A DNA stretch of 44,399 nucleotides from Halovenus amylolytica (GTDB taxonomy: Archaea > Halobacteriota > Halobacteria > Halobacteriales > Haloarculaceae): NCBI GenBank assembly GCA_004015825.1, contig SAYS01000026.1, positions 1 to 44,399 on the forward strand, in the 5' to 3' direction. The notes below the pieces were generated by a model, which saw nothing but the letters and a program-made list of their open reading frames with translations, did not search any database and had not been told where the DNA came from. Shown piece after piece: positions 8,793 through 16,125 of the stretch; position 1 is the first letter of the stretch, and every line of letters begins with the position of its first letter. A program made the position numbers and the translations under genes.

Positions 8793-11700
8793 CGGACAAT
8801 CACCCCTGACTCCGTGCGCTCGATACCGAGGTCATGGCGTTTTGACAGCCGTTCGAGTTCTGCATCCAAGGAGTCTCGATCCGAGGGAAGAAGGCCGATT
8901 GCTGTGACTTCTGACGGTGACCGGTCACCGACAATATCTTGGAGTTCATCGAACGTTGTCTGTAACTCGCTTACTCCGTCGCCGGCGACAGTGCGGAGCG
9001 GCTCAGTATCGATCAGTCTGTCCGTGGCTCGAATGAACTCATCTTCATCTGCATTTGTCGTCCCGCCGGTGACGGTATTGACTGACTCGGAGACATCGTC
9101 GTACCATGAGGCGGCACTGTAGAGCGGCTTGATATATTCGCCCTCGAAGGCAGGTCGCACGTTCGACTCGAAGTCGCTCAACGGACGGATCCACGAATGC
9201 TCTCGGAGGTCGTTTATCAGCGTGTCTATGCCGGTGGACTCCTGGAACGTGTCCCACGCGCCTTCGATGGCGTCGGCTAACGACGGCGAAACAGTTCGGG
9301 CGTCGTTGAACTGATCCCATCCGTCGTGCGTCCACCATTCACCATCGTATTCGTTGACACTGTCCCGGAGCTTTCGATCGGCGGTTTCGCACTCGTCAGT
9401 GAGCCAGTGATATGACTGCTGGGCGAGTGAGAGTTGAGCATCGAGTTGGGCCAGTGCGGCCAGACGAAGGTTCCAGACCTCTTTCGCATCCTCATACCAT
9501 TCGCGTGCATCATTCGTGTTCTCGACTATCTCATACCAGTCTGTATCGCCGGATTTCACCGCTTTCCGTCGCTCGGTCGCTCTGCGATTCTGTTCTTCGA
9601 GAGCATCTACGAACGATTCGAGCAGGCCGCGAACAGTGTGTGTCTCAATATCACTATCTGCGACTAACTCGACGTCTTCGGCGAGGCTTCCGAGGCGACC
9701 CGCGAGGGTTTCGTTCGCTTGTTGTAACTTCACGATGCCGTCCGGGACAGTCTCTGTCGTCTCAAGGTACCCCCCAGCCTCAAGTGCTTCCCGGACACCG
9801 GATCCCTCAGCGATCTTGAGTCTCGTTGTCGTTAGCTCATCGAGATCGATGACAGCGTCAAGTGGAATCGAATCACCGGTCTCGTCGACGGGAAGGAAAT
9901 CGCCCTTGCGACAGAGTCCCCAGATAATCGCACACAATGCGGGTCGTGCCTCCTCGTAGATCGGCTTTCGTTCGATGATTCCGTCGAGAATACTAACCAT
10001 CGCGAGGTTTCCACCCCGCTGCTTCAGTTGTCGGCCTGTGAAAGCACGCACGTTGTTTTGTATAGAGCCACCGTGAGTCTCGGGATCCTCTGTCGCAACC
10101 TCGATTTGAGCCGCCCACTCAGGCAGCGGTTCTTGGGCTGTCAGGCGCTGGAGTTCACGCAAATGTTCCTCGTTGATCTGGAGCATTACCGGGTGGAAGT
10201 CGTCGGGATATCGAACATCAACAAATTCCTCTACAGCTGCGGTCTGTCCACGGATGTCCGTCCGATCCTTGATTTCGAAAGTTCCGCTCTTGAGCGTTTC
10301 GACGAGTTTGCTACGAACGCGGGCAGCTCTCTCCGAGAGGTCGCGATCAACAGACTCTGGAATAGTGTCACCCACGGCGGCCCTGAGTGCCCACCACTCG
10401 ATGAGAGTGTCTCGGATGTCATCGAGACCGTCTCCACCGATTGTCCACTCAAGCGGGTGGTTATCGTGGTCGACATCCCCTTTCGTCGGAGAGATCCCCT
10501 TTATCGCTATGTCCACGTCGAGCGCATCTTCCGCGTCGACTGCTGTATCAAGTTTGACACCGTCGATGCTGAACTCATAGCGAACCGGATATTCTTCTCC
10601 GGTGTCACCGTACTCGGCTGATGTTGGCAACGAAAGGTCTCGGATAACATCGGCCCAGAGGAATGTGTCCACAGAGTCAATGATCTCATCCCAGTCTGGG
10701 TCGTTGAGATTCTCTTCCGCCTCTTCCATAATCTCCCGAACTTCTTGTGGAGCGAACCCGTACTTTGGCCCAGTTTCTTCGTGAATCGGGCGAATGAACT
10801 TTCGGAGCCGTTTGAGTGACTCTTCGACGCGATTCTCCATTTGGAACTGGGTCGGGCCATCAAGATCGCTCAGTATGGCAACTGCAAGATTCCGTTCCGA
10901 CATTGGGATTGTCTCCGGTACATGCTGTAGTAGCAGTACTGCCTTTGCGACATCCACATCGGTATCCTCCAACTCGCCGTCCTCGTGTTTCGCTTGGATA
11001 TCCTTGATGACCTCCACGTCCTGTGGTGTGATGTCCTTGAGTTCGGGCTCAATGAGGTCATAGAAGTCGACCAGGGAAACGACGTGTGTCTCCTCGCCAT
11101 CGTCGAACCACTTTTGCAGGAGTCCGTGAACGAGGGCCAGAATCGCTCGGGCAGTCCCCGAGAAAATAGATTTAGCAGGATCCGAAGCCTTCTGACGCAG
11201 GTTCGAGAGAATCTCAAGGAATAACGACGGCTGGTACGGAAGAAATGGGTAAAAGTCGAGGAATTGCTCGCGGTCGATATTGTCCAGCGGGGGCTCCGTG
11301 TTCTGCTCGATACCCGAGTACACGAGCAGAGTTTCGGGTTCGTTTCGTGTGTGTTCAAGGACGCGTTCCGTTTCTCGCCTTCCTGTCTCTTTCTTTTTCA
11401 ACAGTCGTTGCGTCGATATTTCGCCGACGTGTCTGCTCGGGAGCCCAAATCTGTGAGGGAAGCGATCCTTTACGATGCTGAAATCAGCACCGCGTGCTGC
11501 AAACTGTGGTTGGACGTCTTCGATTTTGGCTTGGGCCGTCGCAACCAACTGGATGTTTCCGTCGCCAATCTCATCAATGCTTTCGGCGAGTGTCTGGAGT
11601 TCAGTCAGACGGTCGAAGTCAGTTCCGATAAAGAGACTAACCTCGTCAAGCAACAAGACGAGCTTGACAGGCCGATTAATCTCTGCCTCGCGCTCGCTTC

Positions 11701-12469
11701 GTAGTTCTTCAAGTCGTTCAACCATCGCCTCCGGATCGAGGTCGGACGGCGTCAGGTCGTCTAACCCATCTGCCGTTCCGGTCTGTTCCTCGAAGAGTGC
11801 TGGCAACGCTACCTCAGCGAGTGCCTTGTACTCCTGAACATCCTGCCAGTCGTACTTGGTTGGGTTGGCAACTGTTCCCCGGAGTGCTGACTGGATATGT
11901 TCCGTCCGATCAGGCCACGCGTCGGTCGTTCGGTACCAGTCCTCAAAGTATGCGACGTCAAGTTGTGTTGACAGACCTCCCTTGACTCCCGTGAGTTGCT
12001 CCGAGGTGTGTGCTGCTTTTAGGACGATTTCACTGAAGCTGAGTTCTTTCTGGCCCTGATGCTTCAGCAGATTCACCGAGATCGGGATAACCTCGTAGTC
12101 ATTATGGATTGATTCCCACGTGGTCTGCTCCAGTGTCGAAAGTTCGCTTCCATCTATCAGTTGCCCCCAAATGGCGTCCTGACGGCGGAGCCACTCGCTA
12201 TCCAGCAGACCCCGAAGCACGCTAAGAAGGTGACTCTTCCCGCTGCCGTAGTAACCATAGAGCCAATAGTTCGCGCCAGACCGCATATCTTCCGAGCGAC
12301 CGAGGAGTCGCGAAAAGAAGTCGGTCATAAACTCCTCAGCCTCATCTGTCACGTGGTAGGTGTCGATGGACTCCAGCCGATGGTCGCGGCCATCGTCTTC
12401 GCGGTCAATTCGCACTGACTCTTCGAAGTCGCTCTCCACGTCGGCAGTGAACCAACTCCCGTCAGTCAT
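8789..12469 (-). CDS. brxC: BREX ATPase BrxC
   Basis: The product (1226 residues from the chosen start) is a P-loop ATPase. Walker A, GYYGSGKSH, is near residues 72-80 and Walker B, VLLLLDEVSLF, near 269-279; a long helical C-terminal region follows. The stretch YPFLPYQPSLFLEIL after the ATPase core is typical of BrxC/PglY proteins. I chose the ATG at 12469, which overlaps the stop of the preceding gene as ATGA; an in-frame start five codons upstream would overlap it further. The gene overlaps brxB by four bases. BrxC is required for defence in studied BREX systems. Confidence 0.88.
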   Translation of the reverse strand: MTDGSWFTADVESDFEESVRIDREDDGRDHRLESIDTYHVTDEAEEFMTDFFSRLLGRSEDMRSGANYWLYGYYGSGKSHLLSVLRGLLDSEWLRRQDAIWGQLIDGSELSTLEQTTWESIHNDYEVIPISVNLLKHQGQKELSFSEIVLKAAHTSEQLTGVKGGLSTQLDVAYFEDWYRTTDAWPDRTEHIQSALRGTVANPTKYDWQDVQEYKALAEVALPALFEEQTGTADGLDDLTPSDLDPEAMVERLEELRSEREAEINRPVKLVLLLDEVSLFIGTDFDRLTELQTLAESIDEIGDGNIQLVATAQAKIEDVQPQFAARGADFSIVKDRFPHRFGLPSRHVGEISTQRLLKKKETGRRETERVLEHTRNEPETLLVYSGIEQNTEPPLDNIDREQFLDFYPFLPYQPSLFLEILSNLRQKASDPAKSIFSGTARAILALVHGLLQKWFDDGEETHVVSLVDFYDLIEPELKDITPQDVEVIKDIQAKHEDGELEDTDVDVAKAVLLLQHVPETIPMSERNLAVAILSDLDGPTQFQMENRVEESLKRLRKFIRPIHEETGPKYGFAPQEVREIMEEAEENLNDPDWDEIIDSVDTFLWADVIRDLSLPTSAEYGDTGEEYPVRYEFSIDGVKLDTAVDAEDALDVDIAIKGISPTKGDVDHDNHPLEWTIGGDGLDDIRDTLIEWWALRAAVGDTIPESVDRDLSERAARVRSKLVETLKSGTFEIKDRTDIRGQTAAVEEFVDVRYPDDFHPVMLQINEEHLRELQRLTAQEPLPEWAAQIEVATEDPETHGGSIQNNVRAFTGRQLKQRGGNLAMVSILDGIIERKPIYEEARPALCAIIWGLCRKGDFLPVDETGDSIPLDAVIDLDELTTTRLKIAEGSGVREALEAGGYLETTETVPDGIVKLQQANETLAGRLGSLAEDVELVADSDIETHTVRGLLESFVDALEEQNRRATERRKAVKSGDTDWYEIVENTNDAREWYEDAKEVWNLRLAALAQLDAQLSLAQQSYHWLTDECETADRKLRDSVNEYDGEWWTHDGWDQFNDARTVSPSLADAIEGAWDTFQESTGIDTLINDLREHSWIRPLSDFESNVRPAFEGEYIKPLYSAASWYDDVSESVNTVTGGTTNADEDEFIRATDRLIDTEPLRTVAGDGVSELQTTFDELQDIVGDRSPSEVTAIGLLPSDRDSLDAELERLSKRHDLGIERTESGVIVR

Positions 12470-13308
12470 AGGCTTCCCTCCCATGGCTCAGCCCAGTCGT
12501 ACGTATCATTGATAGGCTGGAGTCTCAGTTCACCGTGAATTCCGCTCGCTTCCCAGGTTGGTTTGTCGCTCACACGTTCGGCTAGGGAATCCCAGTATTG
12601 TTCTGGCTGGAAGAGATAGAGCCAGCCGGTCGGCTGTGAGAGCCATTCATCGCCATAGGTCTCCCACGAATATCCTGATGCAACGAGCAGCGGCACTGTT
12701 CCGATATTGGGTATTTGCCCTTGGAGTGTCTGCTGTGTATCAAGAACCTCGATTTCTCGCATCACGGAGCGGAGTCCTTCGCCCCACCGACGCGTCGTCG
12801 ATTCCGCGTAGTCAAACTCGCTTCCATCGTCGTAATGGAATTCGTCCAGAAGGCGTTCAACTGCGTCCTGCTCGAAGTCCAGCCCGTCGACGCCGGACTC
12901 CTGAAGTCGATTGACGTATCGGTGGACAGTATACTTCACGAGAGCATCGTCCTCCACTAAGTAGAAGTACAGTACCTGCGCCTTGTCGCGTTTCGTCTCG
13001 CACCGATCGAATACGGTAGGAAGTTGGACGATCGACGGGAGTTCGCTTCCAGCAGTCTTGAATCGCGAGCTGAGAGCGCGATAGATGCCCTTCGAACTAC
13101 CGCGCGTACTACGCTCGTCAAACCGTTCTTCGAGCCATTGCTCTTCGACAACTGTCCAGTCCCGGTGTTGGGCGTATAGCCGGGCGAGCGTCTCTGCCCG
13201 TTCTACAAGAAGTCCGCATCTAGTGAGCGCCATCGACACCTCTTCGTGAGCGAATGTAGAGTCGAGCGACGGTAGAGAAATCCCCCTCCCGTCGGTGCGG
13301 ATAGTCAT
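12466..13308 (-). CDS. brxA: BrxA-like first gene of the BREX operon (DUF1819-type)
   Basis: The frame is open from a TTG/GTG-rich upstream part, but the ATG at 13308 is the best start, giving 280 residues. The product has an all-helical look. It contains ESTTRRWGEGLRSVMREIEVLD near the middle, the Ser-Thr-(x)-Arg/Trp...Leu pattern I associate with BrxA/DUF1819, followed by a C-terminal section with QPTGWLYLFQPEQYWDSL. BrxA is a small NusB-fold DNA-binding protein that starts many BREX operons. The stop overlaps brxC (ATGA). Family naming is less certain than for the other genes; a haloarchaea-specific first gene such as BrxS is the alternative. Confidence 0.6.
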   Translation of the reverse strand: MTIRTDGRGISLPSLDSTFAHEEVSMALTRCGLLVERAETLARLYAQHRDWTVVEEQWLEERFDERSTRGSSKGIYRALSSRFKTAGSELPSIVQLPTVFDRCETKRDKAQVLYFYLVEDDALVKYTVHRYVNRLQESGVDGLDFEQDAVERLLDEFHYDDGSEFDYAESTTRRWGEGLRSVMREIEVLDTQQTLQGQIPNIGTVPLLVASGYSWETYGDEWLSQPTGWLYLFQPEQYWDSLAERVSDKPTWEASGIHGELRLQPINDTYDWAEPWEGSL

Positions 13309-13518
13309 ACTAAATCCCAAACCATCCACACCACTTAGTTGATATGGATGGGATTGGGGAATTGAGGTGGCCGTAGAATGCTTGAGATGGAGCGACAATC
13401 AGGGCCTCGAATATCTCGATGAGAAACGCCCCTCGAAAATCCAGTGCGATAGCAATGAAGTACGGATGGCGTATCGAGATCTCATATGTATAGATGAGGC
13501 TCATCAAGCTCGCAAAAA
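13309..13518. promoter_or_regulatory. probable promoter region of the BREX operon
   Basis: This spacer lies between the BREX operon start and the first gene of the mobile element. On the minus strand an A/T-rich CTATACATAT near 13482-13491 could be the TATA box, which would give a leader of roughly 150 bases. A 65-codon minus-strand frame ends one base before the brxA ATG, but it has no recognisable family and needs a TTG start, so I do not call it a gene. Confidence 0.35.
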
Positions 13519-13959
13519 CTATTCAGGATTCAAAGCACGGAGATCTTCAACAAGCTCCTCATGCGCGATCTTCACCGACGGCGCATTTGGATAGGCCTCC
13601 ACGAGATCAAACCCAATAATATCTCCATCCGTATCGACCAACACCCACCCAAGACCCGAACCAACTTTCGTCGTCCGCAAATCAGTATGATCCAATACCA
13701 CCGACAAAACCTCGTCACCATCAGCATTCAAATGATCGAGAAGCTCTGTCGTCCGATCAACATCGGGATCCCCACCGTATGTCCCCTGTATTTTCAAATA
13801 CCACGCCGCCACCTTGCTGTTAGCTTCCTCATCAAGCTCGATCACCGTCTTGTAACGGTAAGCGTCTCCGTCAACCGTTTTGAAGCTGTGCTCGATACTA
13901 TCGAGTGGAGTAACCTTGGAATCGAACTGATCGCTGCTTAGTGTTGCTTGTTTAGACAT
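13519..13959 (-). CDS. hypothetical protein at the left end of the mobile element
   Basis: The product (146 residues) is acidic, with no membrane segment and no family I recognise. It contains GSGLGWVLVDTDGDIIGFDLVEAYPNAPSVKIAHEELV in its C-terminal half (given in parts: GSGLGWVLVDTDGDI, GFDLVEAYPNAP, KIAHEELVEDL), a compact alpha/beta-like pattern. An ATTTAAG-type TATA and a TTGTACAT half-perfect site (14000-14007) lie upstream. The gene may therefore be under the same regulator as the MCM operon, whose promoter has TTGTACAA. Confidence 0.7.
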   Translation of the reverse strand: MSKQATLSSDQFDSKVTPLDSIEHSFKTVDGDAYRYKTVIELDEEANSKVAAWYLKIQGTYGGDPDVDRTTELLDHLNADGDEVLSVVLDHTDLRTTKVGSGLGWVLVDTDGDIIGFDLVEAYPNAPSVKIAHEELVEDLRALNPE

Positions 13960-13999
13960 AATTTATCAGGTGTCGAACAAACCGGAACCGCCCGACTGT

Positions 14000-14007
14000 T
14001 TGTACAT
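14000..14007. promoter_or_regulatory. outlying TTGTACAT site upstream of the 13519-13959 gene
   Basis: TTGTACAT matches seven of the eight bases of the TTGTACAA palindrome that is repeated between 14668 and 15343. It lies about 40 bases before the start codon of the minus-strand gene, a usual operator position. Confidence 0.35.
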
Positions 14008-14119
14008 ATTCATACAATTCACACCCACTTAAATGGTTGGACGAGCACCCAAAATATAACAACACTTGCACAACTACGGGTGTTTCGAATCAAAAAGAAG
14101 CCGAAAACAGACAGGAAAA

Positions 14120-14437
14120 CTATTCAGAAACGCGCCATTCGTCCGAGCCGTCAATCGACCGCTCCGTCTCCTCGATCATCTCGACTTTCCGAACCTGTGC
14201 GACATCGTACGGTGACTGGTGATTCGCTGCGATATGCGCACGCTCCTGCAACGACAAACCATCCCGTTCACAGTCCTGAAGCCAAATCTTCTCCGACGTG
14301 ATCCCACCACTCACTGCGTTGAAAATCACCCGGAACAGACACACGGGCGGGTCAACCCTCGACAGACTCGACGCACAAGACGGTGTTGGGTTATAGTTCA
14401 GTATTTCGCCATCCAATGTTTGTTGTTTCCACGGCAT
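14120..14437 (-). CDS. hypothetical protein, probable leaderless gene
   Basis: The frame can start from GTG at 14461, but the ATG at 14437 (MPWKQQTL) is preferred. A TTTTATAAG TATA box lies about 25-33 bases upstream on the minus strand, which would place the transcript start at the codon itself. The resulting protein has 105 residues, with a Cys pair near the start and SGGITSEKIWLQDCERDGLS in the middle. No family recognised. It is divergent from the MCM operon across the TTGTACAA array. Confidence 0.55.
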   Translation of the reverse strand: MPWKQQTLDGEILNYNPTPSCASSLSRVDPPVCLFRVIFNAVSGGITSEKIWLQDCERDGLSLQERAHIAANHQSPYDVAQVRKVEMIEETERSIDGSDEWRVSE

Positions 14438-14667
14438 ACAGTTGTATTCCCCACCAGTCACTTATAAAACTCCGGGAAGACCCCACTCACAACAAGGGGA
14501 GTGCCGATCCAGTGTCGACACAGCAGCAGGCAGCGCTCAAAGAAGTTGAAAAGTGGGAGAAAGCCCCTATGAGGGTGTGCGCCCAAGCCTATCTGTTCGC
14601 ACATGTATTTCTTCGCGTTCTACCTTCTTAAAAACCCTGATGAGTACACGCCCAACCACCTTACCAT

Positions 14668-15343
14668 TTGTACATTGTACAAAATTCTGTACAAAAGGAA
14701 CCCATATCGCCTCTCCCTACGCTCAGTAACCGCGATAGACTCTAACTCGTTTGTACCAACACCAATCCTCTCGATGGGTCGAATTTCAGGGTGCGAGTGT
14801 GATCATTTTCTGCTTGTACAATATATAACGATTTGTACAAAATAGACCGGTTTTCCATCTCCCAGCTACTATCGGACAGAGGAGGGCCTCTACTGTTTGT
14901 ACAAACCCGGGAGGCGATGGAGGGATCGATGTGTCTGCGGGAGTGAATGGAACTTCGTACCTTGTACAAAATTCTGTACAAGGTACAAGCTATATGCGTG
15001 AAATATCGTGTTGTACAAACGGTATAGGACTTCTATCGGCGGCTTTCTCGGAGTAGAGCGGAAATCGGGGCAATTTGTACAAAATTTTGTACAATGTACA
15101 AACTGTTCGATACAGTATACGCTCTAAGAGAAAGAGAAGAATAGAGAGAGGAACGATGACGGACACCGCCCATCGCCCTGTCGAATCCTTCGGAGTTCGT
15201 CGAGTCCTTGGTGATCAGGCCTCAGGGGAGGTCGCATCAGAGTTAGGGTTGTGTGTATTGTTGTTGTTGTTGTACGTCGATATGATTGAGTACACCCAGA
15301 CCATTAAAGGGGCTAAAGATTTATTTATCTGGGCGTTGTACAA
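14668..15343. repeat. array of TTGTACAA palindromes
   Basis: Exact TTGTACAA occurs at 14675, 14814, 14833, 14897, 14962, 15011, 15075, 15087 and 15336. Close variants occur at 14668 (TTGTACAT), 14687 and 14974 (CTGTACAA), 14751 (TTGTACCA), 15094 (ATGTACAA) and 15270 (TTGTACGT). The 20-base unit TTGTACAAAATTCTGTACAA is present identically at 14675-14694 and 14962-14981, and with one change at 15075-15094. Within each unit the two palindromes are spaced 12 bases apart, close to one helical turn. At 14957-14986 a perfect 12-bp inverted repeat (GTACCTTGTACA and its complement) surrounds the unit. The copy at 14897 is a 12-bp perfect palindrome, GTTTGTACAAAC. Confidence 0.85.
15320..15343 (+). promoter_or_regulatory. 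promoter and operator of the MCM operon
   Basis: A TTTATTTAT TATA box (15320-15328) is followed at once by a TTGTACAA palindrome (15336-15343), 19 bases before the ATG of the first gene. A protein bound to this copy would block polymerase entry, so the operon is probably repressed by whatever recognises TTGTACAA. Confidence 0.5.
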
Positions 15344-15361
15344 CCAACTGCGAAAGACAAC

Positions 15362-15514
15362 ATGGCTAACAAACGAATCTTCCGACCCCTCTCCACACAG
15401 GGCCAGATCACAGTCCCTGCCGACTACCGCTGCGGAGAAGACGGATACATGATCGAACAGACAACCAACGAAGACGGCGAACGCGTCCTGAAATTCGTTC
15501 CCGTCCAGGACTAA
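15362..15514 (+). CDS. AbrB/SpoVT-like 50-residue DNA-binding protein
   Basis: The ATG at 15362 opens a 50-codon frame ending at TAA 15512-15514. Residues 9-23 read PLSTQGQITVPADYR, a close match to the swapped-hairpin AbrB/SpoVT pattern (TSKGQVTIPKEIR), and the rest forms the expected strand-rich tail. Such proteins dimerise and bind palindromic or A/T-rich DNA. As first gene of the MCM operon, directly behind a TTGTACAA copy, it is the obvious candidate autoregulator of the array. This is inference from position only. Confidence 0.7.
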   Translation: MANKRIFRPLSTQGQITVPADYRCGEDGYMIEQTTNEDGERVLKFVPVQD

Positions 15515-15533
15515 TCTCTTTAACCCTCCAACA

Positions 15534-15623
15534 ATGAACGCCCAAGCCTACACAACGCACACGACCGTATCGCAACCACAACCCCTCGCCGAAACCCTCA
15601 CTGGAGGTGTCATCGATGGGTAA
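15534..15623 (+). CDS. possible 29-residue leader peptide overlapping the next gene
   Basis: An ATG at 15534 opens a 29-codon frame rich in Thr and Gln, with its TAA (15621-15623) inside the first codons of the following gene. The Shine-Dalgarno-like GGAGGTG for that next gene lies within it. It may be a coupled leader or simply a chance frame in a spacer. No family. Confidence 0.2.
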   Translation: MNAQAYTTHTTVSQPQPLAETLTGGVIDG

Positions 15624-16125
15624 CTATAACGTAAACCTTGACGACGATCTCCACGAGGCCCTCCGAAACCTCGATGAACCCATCGTTGACGCGCTGAACA
15701 CAGCTGGACGTCAATATGTAGACCTCGCATCGATGGACAATGAAACCGGCCTTCGTCGGCGCCTCGACGACCTTGACCAGCGTATCGAAGCCCGGAACGA
15801 ACAGAAACTGACCATCGAAGAGAAGATTGCTGAGCTGGAAGCACAGCGCGACGTTGTCGCAGAGAACCTTGAAAAGCTGAAAGAAGAATCGAACTCCTGG
15901 GAAGAAGACCTGAATGAACTTCTCGACGACATGCAGGACGGAGACATGAACGTGTTCTCTAGCCATCCACTTGTCGACGAGATTGCACGCTCTCACGATG
16001 AGACACCAGAGTCGGTTCTCGACGCATTGCAAGACCGTGCCAGCGAGCGCAACCTCAAGATGAGTGAGAGCCGGTTCCGTGAAGTCAAAGCACAGAGTGT
16101 TGTTGTCGAAGAGGGTAACATCTGA
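15616..16125 (+). CDS. coiled-coil protein preceding MCM
   Basis: The ATG at 15616 is preferred over an in-frame GTG at 15607, because GGAGGTG (15603-15609) is placed as a Shine-Dalgarno sequence for it. The product (169 residues) has a central coiled coil of about 60 residues (roughly 45-105, heptad-like Leu/Ile/Glu/Lys repeats). It is followed by a small helical C-terminal domain with VDEIARSHDETPESVLDAL, reminiscent of a helix-turn-helix. The stop overlaps the MCM start by one base, so both are made together. It may be a helicase partner or loader or a DNA-binding accessory; no family recognised. Confidence 0.75.
   Translation: MGNYNVNLDDDLHEALRNLDEPIVDALNTAGRQYVDLASMDNETGLRRRLDDLDQRIEARNEQKLTIEEKIAELEAQRDVVAENLEKLKEESNSWEEDLNELLDDMQDGDMNVFSSHPLVDEIARSHDETPESVLDALQDRASERNLKMSESRFREVKAQSVVVEEGNI

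Larger units (their letters stand above)
14462..15361. other. gene-free control region or candidate replication origin of the mobile element
   Basis: About 900 bases without a convincing gene separate the minus-strand gene at 14120-14437 from the MCM operon. The stretch is comparatively AT-rich and carries many TTGTACAA palindromes and an internal ATATATAAC TATA-like element (14821-14829) flanked by two of them. Repeats beside a replicative helicase operon are typical of plasmid or provirus origins and their control regions. I infer an origin or multi-site operator; no standard haloarchaeal origin recognition box was recognised. Confidence 0.5.

Noticed and set aside
13310..13507. 65-codon minus-strand frame ending one base before brxA
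   Set aside because: Needs a TTG start, has no recognisable domain, and lies in what is more likely the operon promoter and leader.
14668..15343. Repeats suggesting a CRISPR array
   Set aside because: The TTGTACAA copies are short palindromes at irregular distances with no uniform spacers of about 35 bases and no cas genes nearby.
15075..15452. Plus-strand frame of about 125 codons across the promoter region
   Set aside because: It runs through the palindromes, TATA box and AbrB-like gene in another frame, has a run of Leu from a TTG repeat, and shows no family resemblance.
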